Shown: piece after piece, positions 36,593 through 46,570 of the stretch
Position numbering within the stretch: the first letter of the stretch is position 1
Layout: each line of letters begins with the position of its first letter
Origin: Vibrio renipiscarius
GTDB taxonomy: Bacteria > Pseudomonadota > Gammaproteobacteria > Enterobacterales > Vibrionaceae
DNA: 64,000 nt
Direction of reading: 5' to 3'
NCBI RefSeq assembly: GCF_000827885.1
Contig: NZ_JTKH01000006.1
Coordinates: 248,001-312,000 of the forward strand
Notes under the pieces: generated by a model
Seen by the model: the letters and a program-made list of their open reading frames with translations, nothing else
What the model was told of the DNA's origin: nothing
The model's database searches: none
Made by a program: the position numbers and the translations under genes

Positions 36593-39289
36593 ATGCCTGT
36601 AACTAATCTGGCTGAACTAGATGCTCTAGTAGCTCGCGTAAAAGCGGCTCAAGAAGAATTCGCTACTTTCTCACAAGAACAAGTAGATGCAATTTTCCGT
36701 GCAGCATCTCTAGCAGCTAACCATGCTCGTATCCCGCTAGCACAACAAGCGGTTGCTGAGTCTGGTATGGGTATTGTTGAAGATAAAGTAATCAAGAACC
36801 ACTTTGCATCTGAGTTCATTTACAACAAATACAAAGATGAAAAAACCTGTGGCATCCTTGAAGAAGATGACAACCTAGGCACAATGACCATCGCTGAGCC
36901 TGTAGGCATCATCTGTGGTATCGTTCCAACAACAAACCCAACGTCTACAGCGATCTTTAAATCACTGATCTCTCTGAAGACTCGTAACGGTATCATCTTC
37001 TCACCACACCCACGTGCTAAAAACTCTACTAACGACGCAGCTAAACTTGTTCTAGATGCAGCAGTAGCAGCCGGCGCACCAAAAGACATCATCGGTTGGA
37101 TCGACCAACCTTCTGTTGAGCTTTCAAACGCTCTGATGAAGCACGATGGTATCGCTCTTATCCTTGCAACTGGTGGTCCAGGCATGGTTAAAGCGGCTTA
37201 CTCTTCTGGTAAACCAGCAATCGGCGTAGGTGCAGGTAACGTTCCTGTAGTTATCGATGAAACAGCAGACGTTAAACGTGCTGTCGCATCTATCCTTATG
37301 TCTAAAACATTCGATAACGGCGTAGTTTGTGCTTCTGAGCAAGCAGTTATCGTAATGGACGAAGTATACGACGAAGTGAAAGAGCGTTTTGCTTCTCACA
37401 AAGGTCACGTACTAAGCAAAGCTGACGCAGATAAAGTTCGTAAAGTGCTTCTTATCGACGGCGCACTAAACGCAAAAATCGTAGGTCAGCCTGCAGTAGC
37501 AATCGCTGAAATGGCGGGTGTTAAAGTGCCTGCTGATACTAAGATTCTTGTTGGTGAAGGCCTAGGCGAAGTGTCTTACGATGACGAATTCGCTCACGAG
37601 AAACTATCTCCAACTCTTGGTATGTTCCGCGCAACTTCTTTCGAAAACGCAGTTGACCAAGCAGTAACAATGGTAGAAATCGGTGGTATCGGCCATACAT
37701 CTGGTCTTTACACTAACCAAGACGTGAACGCAGACCGTATCCGTTACTTCGGTGACAAGATGAAGACTGCGCGTATTCTTATCAACATCCCAACGACTCA
37801 CGGCGGTATCGGTGACCTGTACAACTTCAACGTTGCACCATCACTAACGCTAGGTTGTGGTTCATGGGGTGGTAACTCTATCTCTGAAAACGTTGGTCCT
37901 AAGCACCTAATCAACAAGAAAACTGTTGCGAAGCGAGCTGAAAATATGTTGTGGCACAAACTACCAAAATCAATCTACTTCCGTCGTGGTAGCCTTCCAA
38001 TCGCTCTTGGCGACCTAGAAGGTAAGAAACGCGCGTTCCTAGTAACTGACCGTTTCCTATTCAACAACGGTTACGCTGATGACGTAGTTCGTCTACTTAA
38101 AGCTCAAGGTATCGAAGTTCAAACATTCTTTGATGTAGAAGCGGATCCAACTCTATCAGTAGTAGAGAAAGGCGCTGAAGCAATGAAGAGCTTCCAACCT
38201 GACGTAATCCTTGCTCTAGGTGGCGGTTCTCCAATGGACGCGGCTAAGATCATGTGGGTTATGTACGAGCACCCAGAAACTCACTTTGCAGAACTAGCAA
38301 TGCGCTTTATGGACATCCGTAAACGTATCTACAAGTTCCCTAAAATGGGTCAAAAAGCTGAGCTTGTATGTATCACTACAACTTCAGGTACGGGTTCAGA
38401 AGTTACGCCATTCGCGGTTGTTACAGACGACAAGACAGGTGCTAAGTACCCACTAGCTGACTACGAAATCACGCCAAACATGGCTATCGTTGATGCGAAC
38501 TTAGTAATGAACATGCCTAAGTCTCTAACAGCGTTCGGCGGTTACGATGCAGTAACTCACGCTCTTGAAGCTTACGTATCAGTTCTAGCGAACGAATACT
38601 CAGACGGTCAAGCGCTTCAAGCACTTAAGATGCTTAAAGAATACCTACCATCAAGCTACAAAAATGGTGCGGCTGACCCAATCGCTCGTGAGAAAGTACA
38701 CAACGCAGCAACCATCGCTGGTATGGCATTTGCGAACGCATTCCTAGGTGTTTGTCACTCAATGGCACACAAGCTAGGTGCTGAGTTCCACCTACCACAC
38801 GGTCTTGCTAACGCACTACTTATCTCAAACGTTGTACGTTACAACGCGAACGATAACCCAACGAAGCAAACTGCGTTCTCTCAATACGACCGTCCACAAG
38901 CACGTCGTCGTTACGCTGAAGTCGCTGACCACCTAGGCCTAAGCCAAGCTGGTGACCGCACTGCTCAGAAGATTGAACGTCTACTAACTTGGTTAGAAGA
39001 GCTGAAAGTTGATTTGGATATCCCACTATCAATCCAAGCTGCTGGCGTAAACGAAGCTGATTTCATCTCTAAACTAGAAGAGCTATCAGTTGAAGCGTTC
39101 GATGACCAATGTACTGGTGCGAACCCACGTTACCCACTAATCAGCGAGCTAAAAGAAGTTCTAACTGCTTCTTACTTTGGCACTGCATTTGTTGAAGGTG
39201 AAACTTTCGAAGGTACAACAGTTATCAAGAAGAAAGCAGACCAAGAAGCAAAACCAGCTAAAGCTAAGAAAGAAAAATCTGACGCTTAA
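36593..39289 (+). CDS. adhE: Bifunctional acetaldehyde-CoA/alcohol dehydrogenase
   Basis: An 898-aa cytosolic spirosome-forming enzyme converting acetyl-CoA to ethanol through acetaldehyde during fermentation. The N-terminal aldehyde dehydrogenase half has its catalytic Cys in NGVVCASEQAV. The C-terminal iron-dependent alcohol dehydrogenase half starts around residue 450. It shows LALGGGSPMDAAK for NAD binding and the iron ligands in FLGVCHSMAHKLGAEFHLPHGLAN. An AGGAG site lies a few bases before the ATG. Codon use is strongly biased (for example AAC, GGT, CGT), typical of a highly expressed gene. A strong terminator follows. Confidence 0.98.
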   Translation: MPVTNLAELDALVARVKAAQEEFATFSQEQVDAIFRAASLAANHARIPLAQQAVAESGMGIVEDKVIKNHFASEFIYNKYKDEKTCGILEEDDNLGTMTIAEPVGIICGIVPTTNPTSTAIFKSLISLKTRNGIIFSPHPRAKNSTNDAAKLVLDAAVAAGAPKDIIGWIDQPSVELSNALMKHDGIALILATGGPGMVKAAYSSGKPAIGVGAGNVPVVIDETADVKRAVASILMSKTFDNGVVCASEQAVIVMDEVYDEVKERFASHKGHVLSKADADKVRKVLLIDGALNAKIVGQPAVAIAEMAGVKVPADTKILVGEGLGEVSYDDEFAHEKLSPTLGMFRATSFENAVDQAVTMVEIGGIGHTSGLYTNQDVNADRIRYFGDKMKTARILINIPTTHGGIGDLYNFNVAPSLTLGCGSWGGNSISENVGPKHLINKKTVAKRAENMLWHKLPKSIYFRRGSLPIALGDLEGKKRAFLVTDRFLFNNGYADDVVRLLKAQGIEVQTFFDVEADPTLSVVEKGAEAMKSFQPDVILALGGGSPMDAAKIMWVMYEHPETHFAELAMRFMDIRKRIYKFPKMGQKAELVCITTTSGTGSEVTPFAVVTDDKTGAKYPLADYEITPNMAIVDANLVMNMPKSLTAFGGYDAVTHALEAYVSVLANEYSDGQALQALKMLKEYLPSSYKNGAADPIAREKVHNAATIAGMAFANAFLGVCHSMAHKLGAEFHLPHGLANALLISNVVRYNANDNPTKQTAFSQYDRPQARRRYAEVADHLGLSQAGDRTAQKIERLLTWLEELKVDLDIPLSIQAAGVNEADFISKLEELSVEAFDDQCTGANPRYPLISELKEVLTASYFGTAFVEGETFEGTTVIKKKADQEAKPAKAKKEKSDA

Positions 39290-39344
39290 TTAGTCAGCGT
39301 TATGATGAGTTAGATTTCGCTAGCACGAAATTAGCAAAAAATAG

Positions 39345-39376
39345 AAAGCCCCTGTCGAAAGACGGGGGCTTTTTTT
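39345..39376 (+). terminator. Terminator after adhE
   Basis: AAAGCCCCTGTC-GAAA-GACGGGGGCTTT stem followed by T residues. Confidence 0.9.
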
Positions 39377-39478
39377 GTGCGCGGCAGAAAAAGGTAGATG
39401 GAACGATCATGGAGGGTGATGGCGAGATTGTGTTGAGCAATATTGCCTTTTATTCATCAGGGTCAATCAGTCTTAATT

Positions 39479-39508
39479 AGATGCTAGATGCTAGATGCTA
39501 GATGCTAG
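39479..39508. repeat. Tandem 7-bp repeat (ATGCTAG, 4 copies)
   Basis: Four perfect copies of ATGCTAG in the adhE-minE intergenic space, preceded by a partial TAG. No coding sense. Confidence 0.9.
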
Positions 39509-39531
39509 AAGGTGAGGGCTATGACGGACAT

Positions 39532-39560
39532 AAAAAAACCGATGCGTTAGCATCGGTTCT
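39532..39560 (-). terminator. Terminator after minE
   Basis: AACCGATGC-TAAC-GCATCGGTT stem with a seven-T tail on the minus strand. Confidence 0.9.
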
Positions 39561-39613
39561 TAGGCGTTAGGATAAAGACTTATGCCGCTTGGTGTACCAC
39601 GACAGTTAAGCGT

Positions 39614-39877
39614 TTATCTTTCTTCATCTGGCAACTTAACATTCAGTTCAAGCACGGAAATGTCGTCATCCTTGTGCTCAAAAGTCAGGTCAACCATTGA
39701 AGGATCAATCGCCACATATTTACTGATCACTTTCAGAATGTCTTCTTTCAGTTGAGGTAAATAAGAAGGCGCAGGATCATCAAGGCTGCGTCGCTCTGCC
39801 ACGATGATTTGTAATCGTTCTTTGGCTAAGTTTGCCGTTGTCTTCTTCTGTGGACGGAAAAATTCCAATAATGACAT
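39614..39877 (-). CDS. minE: Cell division topological specificity factor
   Basis: An 87-aa protein with a short N-terminal MinD-contact helix ([13 protein letters not shown]) and a C-terminal dimer domain. It stimulates MinD ATPase at the membrane and drives pole-to-pole oscillation. It is the last gene of the minCDE operon, starting six bases after the minD stop, and is followed by a terminator. Confidence 0.97.
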   Translation of the reverse strand: MSLLEFFRPQKKTTANLAKERLQIIVAERRSLDDPAPSYLPQLKEDILKVISKYVAIDPSMVDLTFEHKDDDISVLELNVKLPDEER

Positions 39878-39883
39878 GCCGTG

Positions 39884-40696
39884 TTAGCCTCCAAATAGTC
39901 GTTTGAAAATCCCTTTCTTCTGCTCAGTTAGGAAGCGGAAGTCAATTTGATCACCCAATAAACGATCAACGGTATCAGCATAAGCTTGGCCCGCATCAGA
40001 CTGATCGTCAAAAATTACTGGCACACCTTTGTTTGAGGCGTTGAGTACTGCTTGGCTTTCTGGAATGACACCCAGTAAAGAAATATGCAGGATTTCTTCT
40101 ACATCTTCTACGCTCAGCATTTCGCCTTGGTTAACACGCGCAGGGTTGTAGCGAGTTAGCAGCAGGTGTTGTTTTACAGGCTCTAAACCTTGTTCTGCAC
40201 GCACTGATTTAGAATCAAGGATACCTAAAATGCGGTCTGAATCGCGGACAGAAGAAACTTCAGGGTTAGTCGTAACAATCGCTTCATCAGCAAAGTATAG
40301 CGCCATGAGTGCGCCTTGCTCGATACCGGCAGGCGAGTCACAAATAATGAACTCAAAGCCCATCTCATCTAACTCGTCAAGCACGCGTCTTACGCCTTCT
40401 TTAGTCAACGCATCTTTGTCACGAGTTTGAGAAGCCGGCAGAATGAATAGGTTGTCTGTGCGCTTGTCTTTGATCATCGCTTGGTTAAGTGTCGCTTCGC
40501 CGTTGATGACGTTAACAAAGTCATACACAACGCGACGCTCACAACCCATGATTAAATCAAGGTTACGCAAACCGATATCGAAATCGATAACCGCTGTTTT
40601 TTTACCTTTTAGCGCAAGGCCAGAGGCAATCGCAGCGCTGGAGGTTGTCTTACCTACACCACCTTTACCTGACGTGACGACAATAATGCGTGCCAT
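39884..40696 (-). CDS. minD: Septum site-determining ATPase
   Basis: A 270-aa ParA-family ATPase. The deviant Walker A SGKGGVGKTTSSA is at the N-terminus. The C-terminal membrane-targeting amphipathic helix KKGIFKRLFGG is intact. It recruits MinC to the membrane and is displaced by MinE. An AAGGAAAG site precedes the ATG, and the gene is central in the minCDE operon. Confidence 0.98.
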   Translation of the reverse strand: MARIIVVTSGKGGVGKTTSSAAIASGLALKGKKTAVIDFDIGLRNLDLIMGCERRVVYDFVNVINGEATLNQAMIKDKRTDNLFILPASQTRDKDALTKEGVRRVLDELDEMGFEFIICDSPAGIEQGALMALYFADEAIVTTNPEVSSVRDSDRILGILDSKSVRAEQGLEPVKQHLLLTRYNPARVNQGEMLSVEDVEEILHISLLGVIPESQAVLNASNKGVPVIFDDQSDAGQAYADTVDRLLGDQIDFRFLTEQKKGIFKRLFGG

Positions 40697-40716
40697 TCTT
40701 CTTTCCTTATAATCTT

Positions 40717-41379
40717 TTAAATCGTCAACAACTCAAACTTCAGTGAGTCATCTTCTAAACTAAATAAAACTTTTTGCTGCCAAAACGCTTCATCAAACTG
40801 CTCGGTTAGCCAGTAGTGGCCAGCAATAGACATCAATTCTGCATGTAATTTATTACAGACAATGACGGCGCCTTTATTTCCGTTTGCGCCAGCAATCGCA
40901 CGACCACGCAAGGTGCCGTGGATATGGATAGATCCATCGGCGATCACTTCCGCGCCTTCGCTAACGTGATTCAATACCACCAAATCCGCGTCTTTGGCGT
41001 AAATTTGTTGACCAGAGCGTACAGGGGTACGAATGATCTTAGTCGGTGCCATCATTACCGGGGCTTGCGCTGGCGATTTGCTTGTCGACATAATGGCAAA
41101 TCCGGCTTCGCTGGCCATATTTTGTGTGCGTTTATCTTTGCTGCCAGTAATGCCGACAGGTATCATACCAACGCTAGAAATACCTTGCTTCAGCGTCAAA
41201 AAATCAAGATCGCCTTGTACTAAGGATACATTGATTACCACAGGCGCTGAGGTGAAAAAAGCGGGAGCTTGCTCGACCTTCTCTTTCAGGAAATGGATAG
41301 TTTTTTCGACATCGTTGTCAGAAAGGTGCAAAACTGACAAAGTAAAGCTACTACCTTTTAAATCCGGGGTATGTGACAT
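40717..41379 (-). CDS. minC: Septum formation inhibitor
   Basis: A 220-aa inhibitor of FtsZ assembly. The N-terminal FtsZ-binding domain runs to about residue 100. The C-terminal beta-helix ([45 protein letters not shown]) binds MinD. It is the first gene of minCDE and is divergent from ycgL. Confidence 0.97.
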   Translation of the reverse strand: MSHTPDLKGSSFTLSVLHLSDNDVEKTIHFLKEKVEQAPAFFTSAPVVINVSLVQGDLDFLTLKQGISSVGMIPVGITGSKDKRTQNMASEAGFAIMSTSKSPAQAPVMMAPTKIIRTPVRSGQQIYAKDADLVVLNHVSEGAEVIADGSIHIHGTLRGRAIAGANGNKGAVIVCNKLHAELMSIAGHYWLTEQFDEAFWQQKVLFSLEDDSLKFELLTI

Positions 41380-41561
41380 CTTTTACTTTTGTCCTCATTG
41401 GGTTATCGCCGTCGTAGAAATGACGTTGCCTGAGAGTAGGGTTGTCATGTTATATTCCCCGCATACGGTCAGCAAGTTATCTTGCTCTCATTTGGGCGTT
41501 TTCTTCCCAAAAATGACTTAAGATTGATATTCTTTAAACTAAGATGGATTAAAGGCTTCCC

Positions 41562-41843
41562 ATGATTTGTGCGATTTACAAAAGTTCGAAAAAAGAAGGT
41601 GCCTATTTGTACGTGCCAAAAAAGGACGATTTTTCACAAGTTCCTGATGCACTGATGCAAATGTTTGGTAAACCAACCATGGTGATGGTGGTCAAACTTG
41701 AAGGTCGAACCTTAGCACAAGTGAATGTCGAAAAAGTGAAACAGTCGATGATGGACGATGGTTTCTTCTTACAATTGCCACCACCGCCTAAAAATTTATT
41801 GGACGAATACAAAGAACAGAAAGCTCGTCAAGAATCAGTATAG
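41562..41843 (+). CDS. ycgL: YcgL domain protein
   Basis: A 93-aa soluble protein of the YcgL family (DUF709), unknown function. It begins [17 protein letters not shown] and ends [13 protein letters not shown], both typical. It lies divergent from minC and 27 bp upstream of the lytic transglycosylase, so these two are probably co-transcribed. Confidence 0.92.
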   Translation: MICAIYKSSKKEGAYLYVPKKDDFSQVPDALMQMFGKPTMVMVVKLEGRTLAQVNVEKVKQSMMDDGFFLQLPPPPKNLLDEYKEQKARQESV

Positions 41844-41870
41844 AGATCTCGTTGCTCAAGGAGGGAGAGT

Positions 41871-42845
41871 GTGAAAAAACTACTGTTAGCCGCGTTAAGT
41901 TTAACCCTGGCATCACCGGTGTTTGCTCAAGATAAAGACTTTGATCAATACGTTGAAAGTTTAAAAGAACAAGCGCTACAACAAGGCATCTCTGAGTCGA
42001 TCGTTACCCAAGCATTCGCTGACGTGAATTATAAACCACGTGCTGTTAAAGCCGATCGTAACCAACCAGAGAAGAAACTCACCCTCGATGAGTATATTCC
42101 GCGTGCCGTACCAGAATGGAAAGTGAAACAAGCGAAAGAGTTGTATAAAAAACACCAAGCTGAATTGACGCGCATTGGTGAAGAATACGGTGTACAGCCC
42201 AGATTTATCGTGGCGCTGTGGGGCGTAGAAAGCAACTTTGGTAAGTTTACCGGCAATTACAGCGTGGTGGATGCACTTTCCACGATGGCTTATGACGGCC
42301 GCCGTGAAGCGTTCTTCCGCAAAGAGCTAATGTCGGCGCTGACGATTCTCGATCAAGGCCACATTAAAGTGGATGACATGAAAGGGTCATGGGCAGGCGC
42401 AATGGGACAGTGTCAGTTTATGCCAAGCTCATTCATTAACTTTGCCGCGGATGGCAATGGTGATGGCAAGAAAGACATCTGGAACACCAAAGCGGATGTG
42501 TTTGCTTCTACGGCCAATTATTTAAGCCAATCTGGTTGGAACGACGCTTACACTTGGGGTCGTCAAGTCAAACTGCCAGCGAACTTTGATATGAATATTG
42601 AAGGCCGCGTAGAAGGAAAACAGAAGAGCCTCGCCGAGTGGAGTAAACTTGGGGTAACGCGCTTTGATGGCCGTCCACTGCCGAAGCTCGACAATGACAT
42701 TGAAGCGTGGTTAACCGCACCAGATCAAGCCGATGGGCGCGTCTTCTTGGTGTACAACAACTACAATGTGTTGATGAAGTGGAATCGCTCTTATTACTTC
42801 GCCTTGGCGGTAAGCCACTTAGCGGATCGAATCGTTTTCGATTAA
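41871..42845 (+). CDS. Lytic murein transglycosylase (MltB family)
   Basis: A 324-aa periplasmic protein. The signal peptide ends at about residue 19 (SPVFAQ) with no lipobox, so it is soluble rather than a lipoprotein like E. coli MltB. The catalytic Glu is in ALWGVESNFGKF, and GSWAGAMGQCQFMPSSF is the second signature of the SLT_2 fold. It cleaves glycan strands, forming 1,6-anhydro ends. The start is GTG with an ideal AAGGAGG site upstream. Confidence 0.93.
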   Translation: MKKLLLAALSLTLASPVFAQDKDFDQYVESLKEQALQQGISESIVTQAFADVNYKPRAVKADRNQPEKKLTLDEYIPRAVPEWKVKQAKELYKKHQAELTRIGEEYGVQPRFIVALWGVESNFGKFTGNYSVVDALSTMAYDGRREAFFRKELMSALTILDQGHIKVDDMKGSWAGAMGQCQFMPSSFINFAADGNGDGKKDIWNTKADVFASTANYLSQSGWNDAYTWGRQVKLPANFDMNIEGRVEGKQKSLAEWSKLGVTRFDGRPLPKLDNDIEAWLTAPDQADGRVFLVYNNYNVLMKWNRSYYFALAVSHLADRIVFD

Positions 42846-42856
42846 TCGCTTTTTGA

Positions 42857-42923
42857 CTCAAGTGACTGTCGTCACTTGAGGTTATTTAAACAGGTTATCT
42901 TTAGGGGCTCATTGAGCCCCTTT
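42857..42923 (+). terminator. Two consecutive hairpins after the transglycosylase gene
   Basis: CTCAAGTGAC-TGTC-GTCACTTGAG at 42857-42880 and AGGGGCTC/GAGCCCCT at 42903-42920 followed by T-rich sequence. The second looks like the true terminator. Confidence 0.7.
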
Positions 42924-42941
42924 CATTTTTCAGGAGATGCA

Positions 42942-43886
42942 GTGCTTTCCGATCGAGCCGCACAAATGGTGGTGTTTTCCGCCTTACTTAAACATAAAAA
43001 TTTCACTCTGGCGGCTAAAAGTTTAGGGGTGTCGGTTTCGCATGTCAGTAAGCAATTGGCGCAACTGGAGCAATCGCTTGGTGTTAAGCTCGTCCAACGT
43101 ACGACGCGCAGTTTCACCGCGACCGAAGCGGGGGAGCGATTCCATCGTCACTGCCAAAAGATCGTTGCCATCATCGATGAAGCGCAAAACGAAATAGAAA
43201 GCCAGCGCGATGAAGTGGAAGGCTTGGTGAAGCTCGGTCTTTCTCAATCGTTTGGTACCTTGCATATTATCCCTGCGATTCAAGAATTGCGTGAGCAGTA
43301 CCCTAACTTGCAAGTGGAAGTGCACTTGTTTGACTACAAAGTGGATATGCTTGAAGAGGGGCTTGATCTTTGGATCACCAACAATGAACATCTACCAGAA
43401 GGTTACATTGCACGCCGTATAGCCGATTGCCAATTTGTGGTGGCGGCTTCACCGGATTATTTAATGCATTACACCGCACCCGCACACCCTCATGATCTGA
43501 GTGATCATAACTGTTTGATTTATCGCAGTTGGCAACGGGACTACACCAACTGGGCATTTGTGAATCCTGAGCAACAAATCAATGTCAAAGTGTCAGGCAA
43601 CTATTCTGTCGATCTGGCTGAAGCGGTACGCGACGCTGCGGTTGCCGGGTGGGGGATTGCCTACTTAGCCACTTATTTGATTCGTGATGAATTTAAAAAC
43701 GGTCAGCTTATTCAGCTCTTACCAGAATGGAAAGCGAGCCAAACCATGCCTTTTTATGCGGTTTACCCTAGCCGTCATTACCTGCCTAAAAAGACCTCTG
43801 CGGTGATCGAATTTATCAAAGATAAAATTGGTAGCCCATGTTATTGGGATGTACAGCTTTCGCCTTACATTAGCCGTCCGAGTTAG
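42942..43886 (+). CDS. LysR family transcriptional regulator
   Basis: A 314-aa cytosolic regulator. The winged helix-turn-helix is at residues 5-64 (MVVFSALLKHKNFTLAAKSLGVSVSHVSKQLAQLEQSLG). The substrate-binding domain follows. A GTG start with AGGAG six bases upstream is chosen; the open frame extends 22 codons further, but that part overlaps a terminator hairpin. The ligand and targets are unknown. The nearest candidate target is the downstream nupC, though that gene has CRP-type control. Confidence 0.85.
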   Translation: MLSDRAAQMVVFSALLKHKNFTLAAKSLGVSVSHVSKQLAQLEQSLGVKLVQRTTRSFTATEAGERFHRHCQKIVAIIDEAQNEIESQRDEVEGLVKLGLSQSFGTLHIIPAIQELREQYPNLQVEVHLFDYKVDMLEEGLDLWITNNEHLPEGYIARRIADCQFVVAASPDYLMHYTAPAHPHDLSDHNCLIYRSWQRDYTNWAFVNPEQQINVKVSGNYSVDLAEAVRDAAVAGWGIAYLATYLIRDEFKNGQLIQLLPEWKASQTMPFYAVYPSRHYLPKKTSAVIEFIKDKIGSPCYWDVQLSPYISRPS

Positions 43887-44050
43887 TGACCCGAATGAGT
43901 TGCGTTAAATCGTCGTTATTATTTCCAAAGTCGGAAACATCTTTTCCATTTGGAAATAAACGCATTGAGCAATCGTTTATCCTCTTCAAAAACAATTAGT
44001 TAAAATGGTGGTGTAAAAAGCAGCACCAATAAGTACAAACTTGCAACAAG

Positions 44051-44066
44051 TGTGACTTGCATCTCA
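44051..44066 (+). promoter_or_regulatory. CRP-like site upstream of nupC
   Basis: TGTGA-N6-TCTCA matches the CRP consensus at 9 of 10 positions and ends 59 bp before the nupC start. Nucleoside transporters of this type are CRP/CytR-controlled in E. coli. Confidence 0.55.
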
Positions 44067-44125
44067 TTTTTTCGCCGCTATTATCCGATGCCTTTCCAAT
44101 TCCCCCTTTTAGTCGGATTCACTTT

Positions 44126-45325
44126 ATGAACTCAATCTTAGGTATTGTGGCGATTTTGCTTACCGCGTGGTTGCTATCAACCAACCGTAAAAACATTAAC
44201 TACCGTACAGTATCACTGGCGTTTGCGTTACAAATCTCTTTCGCCTTATTAGTGCTTTATGTGCCGGCAGGGAAAGAGGCGCTTGGCAGCGTGACAGCCG
44301 CGGTATCTAATTTAATCAATTACGGCCAAGAAGGGATTACGTTCCTATTTGGTGGCTTAGCGACGGGCAGTTTTACCTTCGCGATTAACGTATTGGGTAT
44401 CATTGTATTCTTCTCCGCTTTGATTTCAGGTCTGTATCATATTGGCTTAATGCCGAAGGTGATCAACTTCATCGGTGGTGGCTTACAAAAATTACTTGGC
44501 ATTGGCCGTGCGGAATCCCTGTCTGCAACCGCAAACATCTTTGTGGGTATGATTGAAGCGCCATTGGTGGTGAAGCCTTACCTAAAGCACATGACGGATT
44601 CGCAGTTCTTCACCGTTATGACCTGTGGCTTGGCATCAGTTGCCGGTGGTACTTTGGTGGGCTACGCATCATTGGGTGTTGATCTGAACTACCTTATCGC
44701 CGCGGCATTCATGTCAGCGCCTGCGGGTCTTTTGATGGCAAAAATCATGATGCCAGAAAGCGAAACGTTAGCGCCTGAAGTTGAGCTAGAAAACGTTGAA
44801 ATGCCAAAAGCGACGAACGTAGTTGAAGCCATGGCTGATGGCGCAATGGCGGGGTTACGTATTGCTGTGGCTGTTGGTGCGACATTGCTAGCGTTTGTCA
44901 GTGTGATTGCATTGCTAAACGGCATTCTTGGCTGGGCGGGTGGCTTGGTTGGTATCGACTTGAGCTTTGAACTGATCCTTGGCTACCTATTTGCACCAGT
45001 CGCATGGCTACTTGGCGTGCCATGGAGCGAAGCAACGATTGCGGGTTCTCTGATTGGTAACAAGATTGTCGTTAACGAATTTGTCGCTTTCATCCAACTA
45101 ATGGAAGTAAAACCGCTATTGAGTGAGCACTCACAAGCGATCGTGACTTTCGCACTGTGTGGTTTTGCTAACATCTCAACCATGGCAATGCTGATTGGTG
45201 GTCTTGGTAGCGTTGTGCCTGAAAAGCGCAGCTTTATTTCCCAATACGGTTTCCGCGCAATTGCAGCGGGCGTGATGGCCAACTTAATGAGCGCATCACT
45301 AGCGGGTGTGATTCTGAGTTTATAA
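44126..45325 (+). CDS. nupC: NupC family concentrative nucleoside transporter
   Basis: A 399-aa inner-membrane importer of nucleosides with about ten helices. GQEGITFLFGG, SATANIFVGMIEAPLVVKPYL and GSLIGNKIVVNEFVAF are the CNT-family motifs. Vibrio CNT proteins are usually sodium-coupled (known for V. cholerae). The ATG at 44126 gives the conserved start. It works with udp and udk in this window in nucleoside salvage. A strong terminator follows. Confidence 0.93.
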   Translation: MNSILGIVAILLTAWLLSTNRKNINYRTVSLAFALQISFALLVLYVPAGKEALGSVTAAVSNLINYGQEGITFLFGGLATGSFTFAINVLGIIVFFSALISGLYHIGLMPKVINFIGGGLQKLLGIGRAESLSATANIFVGMIEAPLVVKPYLKHMTDSQFFTVMTCGLASVAGGTLVGYASLGVDLNYLIAAAFMSAPAGLLMAKIMMPESETLAPEVELENVEMPKATNVVEAMADGAMAGLRIAVAVGATLLAFVSVIALLNGILGWAGGLVGIDLSFELILGYLFAPVAWLLGVPWSEATIAGSLIGNKIVVNEFVAFIQLMEVKPLLSEHSQAIVTFALCGFANISTMAMLIGGLGSVVPEKRSFISQYGFRAIAAGVMANLMSASLAGVILSL

Positions 45326-45364
45326 GCGTTCAGTATTGATCGTATAAACCGTAAAGCAAGATCC

Positions 45365-45395
45365 AAAAAGGGATGACGTATGTCATCCCTTTTTA
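45365..45395. terminator. Terminator after nupC
   Basis: AAAAAGGGATGACG/TGTCATCCCTTTTT stem; may also serve folD on the opposite strand. Confidence 0.85.
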
Positions 45396-45450
45396 TTTTG
45401 GCACTCACCCAAGAGCTATCCTATAAATAACGCAAGGTGGGTAGGCGAGG

Positions 45451-46311
45451 TTATGATTGCGTATGAAACTGCTCACAAGCCAGCATAGTATTTTCAATTA
45501 GGCTCGCCACCGTCATTGGGCCGACGCCGCCCGGAACGGGAGTAATGTAGCTCGCGCGTTCTTTGGCTTTGGCGTATTCAACATCACCGACCAATTTACC
45601 GTTATCTAAACGGTTGATGCCCACATCGATCACAACAGCACCTTGTTTGATCCAGTCTCCTGGAATGAAGTTAGGTTTACCAACCGCCACCACAACCACG
45701 TCTGCTTGACGTACGTGGCCTTCTAAATCTTTAGTGAACCGATGGCAGGTTGTTGTCGTACAGCCAGCGAGAAGCAATTCTAGCGTCATTGGACGGCCAA
45801 CAATGTTTGAAGCCCCCACGATAACCGCATGCTTACCACGCATATCAATATTGTAACGCTCCATCAGCGTAATAATGCCTTTCGGTGTGCATGAACGCAG
45901 TTTTGGAATACGTTGTGCCAGGCGACCTACGTTATATGGATGGAAGCCATCGACGTCTTTTTCTGGATGGATACGCTCTAAAACTTGTGTGGTATCAATA
46001 CCGGCAGGTAAGGGCAGTTGAACCAAAATCCCATCAATAGTGTCGTCAGCATTCAGCTCATCGATCAAGCTAAGTAACGCTTGCTCATTGGTAGTGGCGG
46101 GTAAATCAAAAGATTTAGAGACGAAGCCAACTTCTTCACAAGCGCGACGCTTGCTACCTACATACACCTGTGATGCAGGATCTTCACCCACAAGAACCAC
46201 GGCCAAACCTGGTGCACGTAAACCCGCTTCCTTGCGCGCTTTAACTCGTGCAGCAACTTCCGATCGCACGGTTTGCGATATCAACTTCCCATCAATGTTT
46301 TGAGCTGTCAT
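45451..46311 (-). CDS. folD: Methylene-tetrahydrofolate dehydrogenase/cyclohydrolase
   Basis: A 286-aa cytosolic bifunctional enzyme interconverting methylene-, methenyl- and formyl-THF. The catalytic Lys lies in [11 protein letters not shown], and [16 protein letters not shown] binds [20 protein letters not shown] is the C-terminal signature. AAGGAAAG precedes the ATG. It is divergent from tRNA-Arg(UCU). In E. coli folD also lies near argU, the integration site of prophage DLP12, so this neighbourhood is a recurrent island target. Confidence 0.97.
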   Translation of the reverse strand: MTAQNIDGKLISQTVRSEVAARVKARKEAGLRAPGLAVVLVGEDPASQVYVGSKRRACEEVGFVSKSFDLPATTNEQALLSLIDELNADDTIDGILVQLPLPAGIDTTQVLERIHPEKDVDGFHPYNVGRLAQRIPKLRSCTPKGIITLMERYNIDMRGKHAVIVGASNIVGRPMTLELLLAGCTTTTCHRFTKDLEGHVRQADVVVVAVGKPNFIPGDWIKQGAVVIDVGINRLDNGKLVGDVEYAKAKERASYITPVPGGVGPMTVASLIENTMLACEQFHTQS

Positions 46312-46472
46312 GACTTTCCTTCAGAAATAGAATGGCGAGTAATACATAAGGTATTGTCGCAAAAAATTTGACGAACATCTATAAGCAAACGTTTGCTTCG
46401 TGGTGTTTTTAGTCACCACGCCCGTCATTGGCCTTTTTTTAAGCATTCAGATCAGAATGTTACTAAAAGCAC

Positions 46473-46500
46473 TTGTGTTGCGCGCGCTAACTCGTATAAT
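46473..46500 (+). promoter_or_regulatory. Promoter of the host tRNA-Arg gene
   Basis: TTGTGT (46473-46478), 16-bp spacer and perfect TATAAT (46495-46500), about 14 bp before the tRNA 5' end. It is still intact and now drives the broken tRNA into the element. Confidence 0.75.
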
Positions 46501-46513
46501 TCTGCCCTATAGC

Positions 46514-46570
46514 GCGCCCTTAGCTCAGCTGGATAGAGCACGTCCCTTCTAAGGATGTGGTCGCAGGTTC
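46514..46570 (+). pseudogene. Host tRNA-Arg (UCU), 5' 57 nt, split by the element
   Basis: This runs from GCGCCCT through the anticodon loop CTTCTAA to the first half of the T-arm, ending GCAGGTTC. The next base begins foreign sequence. The missing 20 nt (GAATCCTGCAGGGCGTGCCA) are found at 61746-61765. Joining the two gives an exact 77-nt tRNA with paired acceptor and T stems (GCAGG/CCTGC). As it stands this copy cannot form a T-arm or acceptor stem and cannot be functional. Confidence 0.93.

Larger units (their letters stand above)
39290..39613. other. Intergenic region adhE-minE
   Basis: Holds the adhE terminator, the 7-bp tandem repeat and the minE terminator. Nothing else is recognised. 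Confidence 0.6.
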
